A stretch of DNA of 5,711 nt from an uncultured Phycisphaera sp. (GCA_937911845.1 CALDQF010000105.1:1-5711); one strand, 5' to 3'; shown: positions 1 to 5,711, numbered from the stretch's first letter. Notes: generated from the sequence alone by a model not told the origin. Program-made: numbers and translations.

Positions 1-597
1 CCATTCCACATCAGCATTGGCGGGAACCTCAAACACCCAGCCGTGATCTCGTTGGGTGGAGTTGTCATCAACATCAATCCACTCTTCGCAAGAGAGCCAA
101 GTACCCCACGGGGTTGCACCTCCGGCACAATTGTGCGCCGTACCAGCCAACGCCAACCGGTGGGACACCAGTGTTCGCTTTTTGGTGTCGTAGACCACAG
201 ACGTGACTCCACCAAGGAATGGATCTTCGCCGAGATCCCATCCTTTGCCTTCGAGGCGTGAAGCCGGTGCGCTTTCGTGAAAGGGCGACCAGCCCTTGGG
301 AGACCGAACCTGCTCGTGGTTGCGCATCAGAATAACTTCATCACCAGAACCGGGGAAGGCTGCCATTCCATCGTGCTGGCCAGGGACGCGAAACCCGTCC
401 GTCATTTGCTCGCCGCGGCGAGAAATGATCGTGTAGTCAAAACCTTCGGGAAGGTCGAATTGTCCCTTGGGGTCGGAGGCCAAACCGGGGCCGGGCCAAC
501 CGGGCGGGTTCCCAGCATGAACGAACCGGTGCAGCCCACCAAAAGCCGCAGCGAAGGTGGCAGTCTGGACAAACGAACGTCGATCAAGAGATGCCAT
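1..597 (-). CDS. phoX: PhoX/DUF839-family alkaline phosphatase, Tat-exported, N-terminal part only
   Basis: Partial gene: the ATG is at 597-595 and the frame stays open for 199 codons to the window edge, so the C-terminal part lies outside. Residues 5-11 (DRRSFVQ) form a twin-arginine motif, followed by an Ala/Gly/Phe hydrophobic stretch and a VHA cleavage-like site near residue 28. This predicts folded export to the periplasm and supports the start. After that come features typical of PhoX/DUF839: LPEGFDY (about 49-55), LMRNHE (90-95), GGVTSVVYD (129-137) and the signature HNCAGGATPWGTWLSCEE (155-172). Its cysteine and acidic residues belong to the family's metal-site region. Characterised PhoX enzymes are Ca/Fe-dependent phosphomonoesterases that release phosphate from organic esters. 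The gene lies 55 bases downstream of the DNA methyltransferase in the same direction and could be co-transcribed. I saw no Pho box and no Shine-Dalgarno sequence. Substrate range is unknown, and some DUF839 proteins may not be phosphatases. Confidence 0.88.
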   Translation of the reverse strand, partial: MASLDRRSFVQTATFAAAFGGLHRFVHAGNPPGWPGPGLASDPKGQFDLPEGFDYTIISRRGEQMTDGFRVPGQHDGMAAFPGSGDEVILMRNHEQVRSPKGWSPFHESAPASRLEGKGWDLGEDPFLGGVTSVVYDTKKRTLVSHRLALAGTAHNCAGGATPWGTWLSCEEWIDVDDNSTQRDHGWVFEVPANADVEW

Positions 598-652
598 GTG
601 TTTATCTTAGGCGTCAGCGGATCTCAGTTGACCCCTTGTATGCAGTTTGGGT

Positions 653-2503
653 TCAAACCGCCAATTCAGCCAGAATGGATCGTAAATGCGTCGAGGGGTC
701 GCCACCACGCAGGGCCGATCGACGCAAGGCGCACGCCCCCGCGCACGCCCTAAGATTGGCGTTTCGACGATCGGGGTCATCGTCATCATCCAGTCCGGCG
801 GCTTGGGCCATGGCACGGGGATCGTCTGGGGCCCCGGGTCCTGCATCGGTTGAGAGCACCACCACAACGGCCAAGGTTCCGAATCGACCGCGCTTCAATC
901 CAGGCCGGGGTTCCAAATCTACGGGCCAGACCGCGCGGACAAAGAGACCAGCCGCATCAACCGCGTGGGCAAGATCTGTCCAAGACGAAGAAGCATTCTG
1001 AGCGAACATCAAGACAATCCGACCTCCAGCCCGCATGCGAGCCCGAAGATTTTGAAACGCTTCCTGGAGGCCAGCGGCGAAATCTCCTGATTCCAGAGAC
1101 TCGCCCGGTATAGCGTCGGGAAGAAAATCGCGGTGCCAGACCGAAAAGAAAGACGACAGTTCGTCGTAGTGGACGGCGTCGTCATACGGCGGATCGGTGA
1201 TGCAAAGATCAAAGGCTGGACCCGGCGACCTGGCATCCGCCATTGATGCTTCACCCGACCGACCACCGTGCCCTGGAATCTTCCGAACCACGGCGGACTT
1301 CAAAGCCGGCCAAGAACGAACGCCAAAATCAGACAGGGGATTGAGCGCGAGGTTGGCAAAGGTCTGTTCCGTCTTGGCGAGGTGTCGGTTCCACATACAC
1401 AGTCTGGAATTCCAATTCAGCATCCGACCTAGTGCCAAAGCACCAACCAGACGTTCTTGCTCGTTTCTCGCTCGGGAACGGATGACTTCTTGAAATCGAA
1501 CCAGTTGCAACAGTTGCCGCGGGGCAAAAAGATGATGCCAATGGGTCCAGCCTCGTTCCCGTGACAAACGACCGGTTTCCACCCCAGGAGGAATGGCCGA
1601 CTCGGGAATCAAACCCGCGTCAAACCAACCCGTAAGCGAACGTTCGACAAAATGCGCCAACGCTTGATCCCGAAGAACGTCATCTTTTGTTGGCACAACC
1701 CAGATCCGATTCCCGTCTTCATGAACACGTATTGCCCAAGGTATTTCTTGCCACTCTTCCGGCTCCCCCACCACCTGTTCAGAATCCCAGGGACGAAGGC
1801 CATCGCCACGGAGTTGATCAAACCGAACCGGTTCGCCATCCACCAAGACCCGACCGTGCTTGACGGTTCCACCGGCGTGCGGATCATCGGTGGTGCAAAG
1901 TGCTCCGTCGATGATGGATAGCTTGGATCGGTGATCAACTCGACGCGAGGAGATGCAATCCACCCCGCGCAGTCGGCCGTGGTAGAGCGTCATGTCCATG
2001 AGTCGACCACCGGCATCGTGGGTAAAACCATCTGCATGCAAACGACGCTGGACTTCTTCGTAAGACGAAGTCAAAAAACCATGCAGACGCTGCCGTTGAT
2101 CCTGAGACAACGCCCCCAACTGCAATGAAGCATTGGTCAAAAAGATCGACTGAGGCTGCAAATCCGAAGCAAGGAAATCCACCCCCAAAGACGCACAAGT
2201 CCAAGGCACCGCCCCGCCCCCCACAAAAGGGTCGAGCACACGGCCCAAAGGGTTGGCGGACAGATCGGTTTTGGCCAGATCTTCTTGTTCAAGAGCGATC
2301 ATCCACCGACGCAAGACGGACTCTCGATCACCTTCATGAGGTGTGCAACCCAAGAGAATGGCCCGAATCAAACTGTGGGGCTTCCGCCCCCACCATTTTC
2401 CAAACGACGGCAGGGGCTGCGCTGCCGCAGAACGACGCTCTCTTGCCGCAAGCTCGGAGACCTTGGCTACCGGAAAGCACAAATCGATTCGACGGGTGTC
2501 CAC
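653..2503 (-). CDS. DUF1156/COG1743-type DNA methyltransferase
   Basis: Predicted S-adenosylmethionine-dependent DNA amino-methyltransferase (N6-adenine or N4-cytosine). With the GTG start at 2503 the product is 616 residues. The N-terminus RRIDLCFPVAKVSELAARE followed by WWGRKP (37-42) resembles the start of DUF1156 proteins, which have FP-x-E and WWARRP-like motifs. The SAM-binding motif DPFVGGG is at 91-97 with the acidic residue of LASD at 114. The catalytic motif DPPY is at 437-440, followed by the family-like stretch DDAVHYDELSSFFSVW (441-456) and a GGRIVLMFA strand (493-501). The order (SAM motif, about 340-residue insert, DPPY) is alpha-like, and the insert may hold target recognition. 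Family members that I know of often carry a Cys-rich zinc ribbon and are longer; here I see only scattered cysteines. The frame is open to 2866, but that extension lies antisense to the deiodinase-like gene and does not resemble the family, so GTG 2503 is preferred. No ribosome binding site is visible. Residues after about 552 form an odd low-complexity tail. No restriction or defence partner is visible nearby. Confidence 0.85.
   Translation of the reverse strand: MDTRRIDLCFPVAKVSELAARERRSAAAQPLPSFGKWWGRKPHSLIRAILLGCTPHEGDRESVLRRWMIALEQEDLAKTDLSANPLGRVLDPFVGGGAVPWTCASLGVDFLASDLQPQSIFLTNASLQLGALSQDQRQRLHGFLTSSYEEVQRRLHADGFTHDAGGRLMDMTLYHGRLRGVDCISSRRVDHRSKLSIIDGALCTTDDPHAGGTVKHGRVLVDGEPVRFDQLRGDGLRPWDSEQVVGEPEEWQEIPWAIRVHEDGNRIWVVPTKDDVLRDQALAHFVERSLTGWFDAGLIPESAIPPGVETGRLSRERGWTHWHHLFAPRQLLQLVRFQEVIRSRARNEQERLVGALALGRMLNWNSRLCMWNRHLAKTEQTFANLALNPLSDFGVRSWPALKSAVVRKIPGHGGRSGEASMADARSPGPAFDLCITDPPYDDAVHYDELSSFFSVWHRDFLPDAIPGESLESGDFAAGLQEAFQNLRARMRAGGRIVLMFAQNASSSWTDLAHAVDAAGLFVRAVWPVDLEPRPGLKRGRFGTLAVVVVLSTDAGPGAPDDPRAMAQAAGLDDDDDPDRRNANLRACAGACALRRSALRGGDPSTHLRSILAELAV
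729..750. repeat. Short GC-rich tandem duplication inside the methyltransferase C-terminus
   Basis: GCGCACGCCC occurs at 729-738 and again at 741-750, a 12-base period. On the minus strand it encodes the repetitive peptide RACAGACA near the end of the DNA methyltransferase. The period is a multiple of three, so the duplication keeps the frame. Confidence 0.7.
777..790. repeat. TCATC-type trinucleotide run encoding an aspartate tract
   Basis: TCATCGTCATCATC on the plus strand is a short imperfect trinucleotide repeat. Read on the minus strand it encodes most of the five-aspartate tract (residues 572-576) in the C-terminal tail of the DNA methyltransferase. Such runs can change length by slippage; here the repeat is short. 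Confidence 0.6.
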
Positions 2504-2529
2504 GACGTGCGAAGCGTAAGATTCTTTTG
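2504..2529. promoter_or_regulatory. 26-base divergent intergenic gap
   Basis: This is the only sequence between the GTG of the DNA methyltransferase (minus) and the ATG of the deiodinase-like gene (plus). It is too short to hold two full promoters with leaders. At least one promoter must therefore lie inside the opposite coding region, or the transcripts are leaderless or nearly so. I see no purine-rich ribosome binding site on either side. Its role as a regulatory region is inferred from position only. Confidence 0.35.
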
Positions 2530-3183
2530 ATGTCTGCGCAGCGTCCCCACCAAATTCTTCGACCTGAGGACCCTGCCGGCGCTGCGGATGCCTTTTTGAA
2601 CCAGATGAGAGCCCGAAGAAGTGTTCGGCAATTCTCTGAAGAACCCGTTCCTCAAGCATTGATCCGATCCCTGGTTGCCACCGCAGGAACAGCCCCCAGT
2701 GGTGCGAACAAACAACCTTGGCGATTCGTCGCGGTCCAAGACCATGCCCTGAAATCTCAAATTCGTGCTGCCGCCGAAGTGGAAGAGCGTGCGTTCTACA
2801 GGAGTCGGGCCAGTGAAGATTGGCTTCGCGACCTTGCCCATATTGGCACCAATGACCAAAAGCCATTTTTAGAAGAAGCCCCTTGGCTGATTGTGGTCCT
2901 CAAGAGGATGCGGGACGACCGGGATGACAGAGTTTCCGAGAAGGTGTACTACGTCAACGAATCCGTTGGCATCGCCACGGGTTTGTTGCTGGCCGCCGCC
3001 CAACAAGCCGGTCTCGCCACGCTCACCCACACCCCCAGCCCCATGGGGTTCTTAACCGACTGTCTGCAGGCGTCCAAACACGAACGACCTTTTGTGCTCA
3101 TTCCGATTGGGTGGCCTCACCCAGACGCCACGGTCCCGAACCAATCTCGAAAGCCGCTGGATGACATCCTCACCATCCACTGA
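2530..3183 (+). CDS. Iodotyrosine deiodinase-like FMN nitroreductase-family enzyme
   Basis: A 217-residue flavoprotein of the nitroreductase fold. RRSVRQF (29-35) and SGANKQPWRF (57-66) are the N-terminal FMN-binding elements. THTPSPMGFL (166-175) and RKPLD (207-211) complete the flavin site. By alignment from memory with mammalian iodotyrosine deiodinase (IYD), the residues that grip the amino-acid end of halotyrosine are all present: Glu86, Tyr90 and Lys111, with the same spacing (4 and 21 residues) as Glu157, Tyr161 and Lys182 in the human enzyme. The family removes iodide or bromide from halotyrosines reductively, using reduced FMN. The ATG at 2530 gives a leader (AADAFLNQMRARRSVR) like that of bacterial relatives; the open frame upstream is antisense to the DNA methyltransferase and is not used. 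The gene overlaps the next one by 23 bases, so both are probably one operon. Generic nitro- or quinone reductase activity remains an alternative. The physiological electron donor is not evident. Confidence 0.87.
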   Translation: MSAQRPHQILRPEDPAGAADAFLNQMRARRSVRQFSEEPVPQALIRSLVATAGTAPSGANKQPWRFVAVQDHALKSQIRAAAEVEERAFYRSRASEDWLRDLAHIGTNDQKPFLEEAPWLIVVLKRMRDDRDDRVSEKVYYVNESVGIATGLLLAAAQQAGLATLTHTPSPMGFLTDCLQASKHERPFVLIPIGWPHPDATVPNQSRKPLDDILTIH

Positions 3184-4024
3184 GCTTCCGTCTGACCTTG
3201 TCGAGAGCATCCGGGCTTCGCTCAGCCCTGATCAATTCGACGGCTGGCTGGCCGCCCTACCCAATGGGCCTGGCCGGGTCGCCAGAGCCCATGAAGTTGA
3301 TGCCATTGCTGAACTCGAAGCCGAAGTTGGCGCTCTCCCCCCACTTCCTGAAAGCAATGCCACCAACATTCGGGCCATACCTTCCGAACGTCTGGAATCG
3401 GCCAAGGCCTGGGCCGGCTTTCAGGATGGGCGGGCGTGGATGCATACACCGGGAAGCGTCCGAGTCGCCCCCGCACTCGCGCCCCAGCCCGGGGATCGAG
3501 TGCTTGACCTCTGCGCGGCCCCGGGCAGCAAAGCAGGGCACTTGGCATGGTTCATGCAGAACCAGGGCGAACTGGTGGTCAATGAATTGAGCCGAAACCG
3601 CAGCCAACGCCTGCAGCGAAACCTCAAACTTATGAACATTCACGCCACCGTTCTGACCGGACCAGGAGAATCCTTGGGGAGACGGCTGGGCCCGACTTTC
3701 GATCGTGTTCTCGTGGACGTTCCGTGTTCAGGAACGGGTCGAGTTTGGCTGGGTGAACCTCGCACTTGGAGCGAATGGAGTGCTCGGGCCGTGAAGAGAC
3801 TGGCCAAACTGCAACGGATGCTGCTTCATTCTGGAATCGCTGCTCTGAAACCTGGAGGCACGCTGGTGTATTCCACCTGTTCACTCCTCAAAGAAGAGAA
3901 CGAAGCGGTCTTGGAGAAAATTCCCCACGATGTCACAGTCGAATGGACGCAGCGTTTCACACCCAAACCAGCAGAGCCTGTCATTGAGGAAGGTTTTTTC
4001 CTCGCTCGACTCCGACGCGGGTGA
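3161..4024 (+). CDS. RsmB/NOP2/Sun-family RNA (cytosine-5) methyltransferase
   Basis: A 287-residue SAM-dependent RNA m5C methyltransferase. The start of the domain, HTPGSVRVAPALAPQPGD (95-112), resembles the family's lead-in to motif I. Motif I is VLDLCAAPGSKAGHLA (114-129), followed by the acidic SAM-ribose contact in NELSRNR (141-147). Motif IV is DVPCSGTG (186-193, Cys189), and motif VI is LVYSTCSLLKEENE (235-248) with Cys240, the predicted nucleophile. The protein ends in GFFLARLRR, the usual last strand of this family, so the stop is genuine. The first 90 or so residues resemble a short PUA-less N-terminal part; there is no NusB domain as in E. coli RsmB, and the protein is shorter than RsmB or RsmF (over 420 residues). 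The rRNA or tRNA target therefore cannot be named. ATG 3161 lies inside the deiodinase-like gene, suggesting translational coupling. The 3' end overlaps the convergent transporter gene. Confidence 0.9.
   Translation: MTSSPSTELPSDLVESIRASLSPDQFDGWLAALPNGPGRVARAHEVDAIAELEAEVGALPPLPESNATNIRAIPSERLESAKAWAGFQDGRAWMHTPGSVRVAPALAPQPGDRVLDLCAAPGSKAGHLAWFMQNQGELVVNELSRNRSQRLQRNLKLMNIHATVLTGPGESLGRRLGPTFDRVLVDVPCSGTGRVWLGEPRTWSEWSARAVKRLAKLQRMLLHSGIAALKPGGTLVYSTCSLLKEENEAVLEKIPHDVTVEWTQRFTPKPAEPVIEEGFFLARLRRG
3981..4024. other. 44-base convergent overlap of two coding regions
   Basis: The RNA methyltransferase (plus, stop TGA at 4022-4024) and the transporter (minus, stop TGA at 3983-3981) share these bases at their 3' ends. 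The plus-strand product needs this sequence for its conserved GFFLARLRR end. The minus-strand product uses it for a loose hydrophilic tail (HITRVGVERGKNLPQ). No hairpin-plus-T-run terminator is visible here, so transcripts probably run into each other. Confidence 0.75.
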
Positions 4025-5213
4025 TGTGACTCGCACGGCCCAAAAACCGCACAGCCAAGAGCAAGAACACCAATGACAATCCGGTGGCGACCGCCAGCTG
4101 CTCCTGTCGGTCGGGCCACACCGCCAACAACAAAAGGGTCAAAGAAAACAAGGCTCGTCCCAAGAGGCTCTGGAGACTCAGCATGGTGGCTTTGCGATCT
4201 TCACCAATCCGGGAAAGAAGAGCGGCCCGGTGAGGCGCGTTGGCCGCAGCTCGTGGCATGCTTCGACCCAGCGCCAAGGCAACCGCAACGACAGTCATGA
4301 TTTGATGCTGCACCGCAAGCCACATCGAAGCGTTCAAGATCGTGACGAAGAGCGTGCTGAACAACAAAGTTCCAGAGAGTCCGAATCGGGCCCGCAACCA
4401 AGGACCTAGGCCGGCGGCCCAGGCCGCCAACAACATGGCAAGAGTCCAGTGCACCCCCGCGGTGAACCCAACGAGGGAATCCCCCGAAAGATCCTTCAGG
4501 GCGGGCTGCAAATATTCCCATGGAATATGCCAAAGTACGATCATGCCCGCCCACCACGCGACCAGTCGCCACACGGCCGCATCGCGCATGTCGTGCAAGC
4601 AACTCTTCAGTTGCTTCAAAGGTGCGGCGGCACGAACAGTCCTTGGTGGCTCGACCATTTTTAAAAGCAATAGAAACGCCGCCAAGGAAGAACCGGCAGT
4701 CAGGATGTACGCCAATCTGGGGTCCAACACCCAACACACGCCACCCAGACCTGCGGCCAACGCCGAAGCCAAGAAACCCAATCGGCTTGAACGGGCCTCC
4801 AACCGCTCATAGCGGTCCGCGGCCGAGGATTGCAAGGTGTCGTGCAAAAATGCCGCATCGGTTCCACTGGTGAAGGCAAAACCAGCCGCCAAGAACAACT
4901 GTGCCGTTGCCAGCAGAACAAAATCACCTTCACCTGACGCAGCAAACAACAACGCCGAGACCACATGGGCGGCTTTGGAAATCAACAGCGTGAGACGGCG
5001 ACCAATGCGATCACTGAACCAACCACTGGGCACCTCCAACAGAACCACACCGGCGTAGTAGATGGCCTCAAGCTGAAGCACCTGAACCAAGGGCAAACGG
5101 GCCAAGAAGTACAGAAAGAAGATGGGGTACCAAAAGTGCAATCCCGTCATAAAACGGTAGGGCAACCACCAACGGAGGTTCTGGTGCACAGATGGTTCGG
5201 ATCGACTGGACAA
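3981..5213 (-). CDS. MFS (major facilitator superfamily) transporter, probable drug or metabolite efflux type
   Basis: A 410-residue polytopic inner-membrane protein with about 12 predicted helices. TM1 is around LHFWYPIFFLYFL (25-37), TM2 around residues 50-63, and the last helices are near 351-366 and 374-392. The loop between TM2 and TM3 carries MFS motif A, GWFSDRIGRR (64-73). SGTDAAFLHDTL (116-127) and RYERLEARSSRLGFLASALAAGLGG (134-158, quoted as two motifs: RYERLEARS and GFLASALAAGLGG) match a common bacterial MFS subgroup. SRIGEDRKATMLSLQSLLGR (334-353) is its usual late motif. Such proteins move small molecules using the proton gradient; the substrate is unknown. The start is unsettled: the longest stop-free frame begins at TTG 5213, GTG 5189 and ATG 5150 are internal options, and an in-frame ATG at 5234 is cut off by TGA at 5219-5217. 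The cytosolic NLRWWLPYRF just before TM1 argues against starting at 5150. Convergent with the RNA methyltransferase and divergent from the right-edge gene. Confidence 0.88.
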   Translation of the reverse strand: MSSRSEPSVHQNLRWWLPYRFMTGLHFWYPIFFLYFLARLPLVQVLQLEAIYYAGVVLLEVPSGWFSDRIGRRLTLLISKAAHVVSALLFAASGEGDFVLLATAQLFLAAGFAFTSGTDAAFLHDTLQSSAADRYERLEARSSRLGFLASALAAGLGGVCWVLDPRLAYILTAGSSLAAFLLLLKMVEPPRTVRAAAPLKQLKSCLHDMRDAAVWRLVAWWAGMIVLWHIPWEYLQPALKDLSGDSLVGFTAGVHWTLAMLLAAWAAGLGPWLRARFGLSGTLLFSTLFVTILNASMWLAVQHQIMTVVAVALALGRSMPRAAANAPHRAALLSRIGEDRKATMLSLQSLLGRALFSLTLLLLAVWPDRQEQLAVATGLSLVFLLLAVRFLGRASHITRVGVERGKNLPQ

Positions 5214-5282
5214 CGTTCATTTATCGGCACTCATGAGAGTGGCCAGTTGGAGGAATTGAGATATTTAAGGCACAATGAAGGT
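5214..5282. promoter_or_regulatory. Short divergent intergenic region between transporter and right-edge gene
   Basis: About 69 bases that must hold the 5' signals of both divergent genes. The middle is AT-richer than the surroundings (GAGATATTTAAGG near 5258-5270), which suits a promoter. A GGAGG stands at 5249-5253 on the plus strand but no ATG or GTG follows at normal spacing; the nearest in-frame option is TTG 5256, only two bases away. An AAGG at 5267-5270 lies 12 bases before the GTG at 5283. No confident -35/-10 pair or operator palindrome was found. Confidence 0.35.
5217..5234 (-). other. Five-codon mini-ORF in frame with the transporter, ending in TGA
   Basis: Reading leftward, ATG AGT GCC GAT AAA TGA lies directly ahead of the transporter frame and in the same phase, one codon (ACG) before the TTG at 5213. 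It could be the original start of the transporter interrupted by a nonsense change or a sequencing error, a tiny translated leader, or chance. There is no Shine-Dalgarno sequence before the ATG. Confidence 0.4.
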
Positions 5283-5711
5283 GTGACGAAGGCTTCCAAC
5301 CATAAATACAGAAAGAACCGAACTTTAAACCGGATGGCCGGGCTCCAAGCTCGAGCCGACGGTTGGGCCAACCGGATTCGAAGCACCTTCATCGACCAAG
5401 GGATCGACGTGCTCTTTTTGGAGGGATCTGTCCTTGCAGCCGAGGCATGGTGCGACCATGCACGGCTGTGGCGAGAATGCATTCGCGGCACCATGGCGGT
5501 TCCGAATCGAGAACTCCGATTCGTCGAACGACTGCTGGCCGATCAAGGCTACCGGTTTGGACCGCCGCCTCGTGATGTAGATCTGCTCTTGGCCACCAAA
5601 CGCAGTGGAGGTCGCGTTTCGCACGCCCTGGTGGATCAAGGACAGCCGTTCCAACACGACCCACGCAGTGCGAGGGGGCAAATGGAGCGTGGCCAATTCC
5701 TCAAGGAAGCG
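5283..5711 (+). CDS. Unrecognised protein, N-terminal part only
   Basis: The frame is open from the intergenic region to the right edge, so only the first part is present (143 codons from GTG 5283, or 126 from ATG 5334). Codon style matches the neighbours. From GTG the protein begins with a basic stretch (NHKYRKNRTLNR), then MAGLQARADGWANRIRS, the hydrophobic IDVLFLEGSVLAAEAW, RGTMAVPNRELRFVERLL, DQGYRF, DVDLLLATKR and a hydrophilic Gln/Arg-rich end. The tripeptide DQG recurs three times (residues 21, 70 and 101 counted from the ATG). LEGSVLA followed by a helix and L-ADQGYRF faintly recalls proteins of the nucleotidyltransferase fold (LKGxxLA ... DIDLLV ... LLxxLGY). The DxD metal pair is missing at the expected place, so this is only a weak suggestion. 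No signal peptide or membrane helix is clear. Start choice is uncertain: GTG 5283 has a distant AAGG and ATG 5334 has no ribosome binding site. Confidence 0.6.
   Translation, partial: MTKASNHKYRKNRTLNRMAGLQARADGWANRIRSTFIDQGIDVLFLEGSVLAAEAWCDHARLWRECIRGTMAVPNRELRFVERLLADQGYRFGPPPRDVDLLLATKRSGGRVSHALVDQGQPFQHDPRSARGQMERGQFLKEA

Noticed and set aside
598..652. Possible terminator or Pho box between the methyltransferase and phoX
   Set aside because: Only a 5-bp stem (GTTTG/CAAAC) with no T run is present, and no repeated Pho-box heptamers were found.
591..1001. 136-residue plus-strand frame with a serine run
   Set aside because: It is the shadow of the methyltransferase tail; the serine run is the complement of the aspartate repeat, and the frame has no recognisable domain.
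2125..2529. N-terminal extension of the deiodinase-like protein by 135 residues
   Set aside because: It is antisense to the DNA methyltransferase N-terminal motifs (WWGRKP, DPFVGGG), is Pro/Lys/Arg-rich and unlike any flavoenzyme leader.
2504..2866. N-terminal extension of the DNA methyltransferase to 737 residues
   Set aside because: The stretch is antisense to the well-conserved deiodinase-like gene and has no resemblance to DUF1156 proteins, whose N-terminus begins at about 2503.
4201..4737. 178-residue minus-strand frame
   Set aside because: It is an out-of-phase shadow of the MFS transporter; the transporter frame carries the helices and motifs.
5325..5696. Minus-strand frames of 87 to 123 residues at the right edge
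   Set aside because: The plus-strand frame is open through the whole region to the edge with codon use like the neighbours. The minus frames show no domain, though the right-edge call itself is only moderate.
1..5711. New defence or mobile island built around the DNA methyltransferase
   Set aside because: No integrase, nuclease, helicase, ATPase, toxin, terminal repeat or tRNA attachment site is visible; the neighbours are ordinary metabolic and RNA-modification genes with similar codon use.

Overview
This window is a compact bacterial chromosomal segment with six protein-coding genes and almost no spacer DNA. It holds no RNA gene, insertion sequence, CRISPR array or phage marker that I can see. 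Base composition is moderately GC-rich, and codon style (frequent CGA, CAA, GGA) looks even across the genes. Recognisable Shine-Dalgarno sequences are absent in front of most starts. A Tat-exported PhoX-type phosphatase points to a Gram-negative organism. The mix of genes would fit an environmental lineage such as Planctomycetota, but that placement is a guess and no gene here fixes the taxonomy.

Layout: (1) 1-597, minus strand, is the N-terminal 199 residues of a PhoX/DUF839 alkaline phosphatase with a twin-arginine signal; it runs off the left edge. (2) 653-2503, minus strand, lies upstream of phoX in the same direction. It encodes a 616-residue DNA methyltransferase of the DUF1156/COG1743 type (WWxRKP, DPFVGGG and DPPY motifs). 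(3) 2530-3183, plus strand, starts only 26 bases away and is divergent. It is an FMN-dependent nitroreductase-fold enzyme very like iodotyrosine deiodinase, with that family's Glu-Tyr-Lys substrate triad intact. (4) 3161-4024, plus strand, overlaps gene 3 by 23 bases and is an RsmB/NOP2/Sun-type RNA cytosine-5 methyltransferase. (5) 3981-5213, minus strand, converges on gene 4 with a 44-base tail overlap and is a major facilitator superfamily (MFS) transporter. (6) 5283-5711, plus strand, is divergent from gene 5. It is the start of an unrecognised protein that runs off the right edge.

The arrangement is three back-to-back transcription units: methyltransferase-phoX leftward, deiodinase-like plus RNA methyltransferase rightward, and the transporter leftward facing the unknown right-edge gene. 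No shared pathway is evident. I do not see a convincing new multi-gene system. The most interesting points are the predicted halotyrosine-dehalogenase-like enzyme, the compact orphan DUF1156 methyltransferase with an odd low-complexity tail, the in-frame stop at the front of the transporter gene, and the unidentified right-edge protein.
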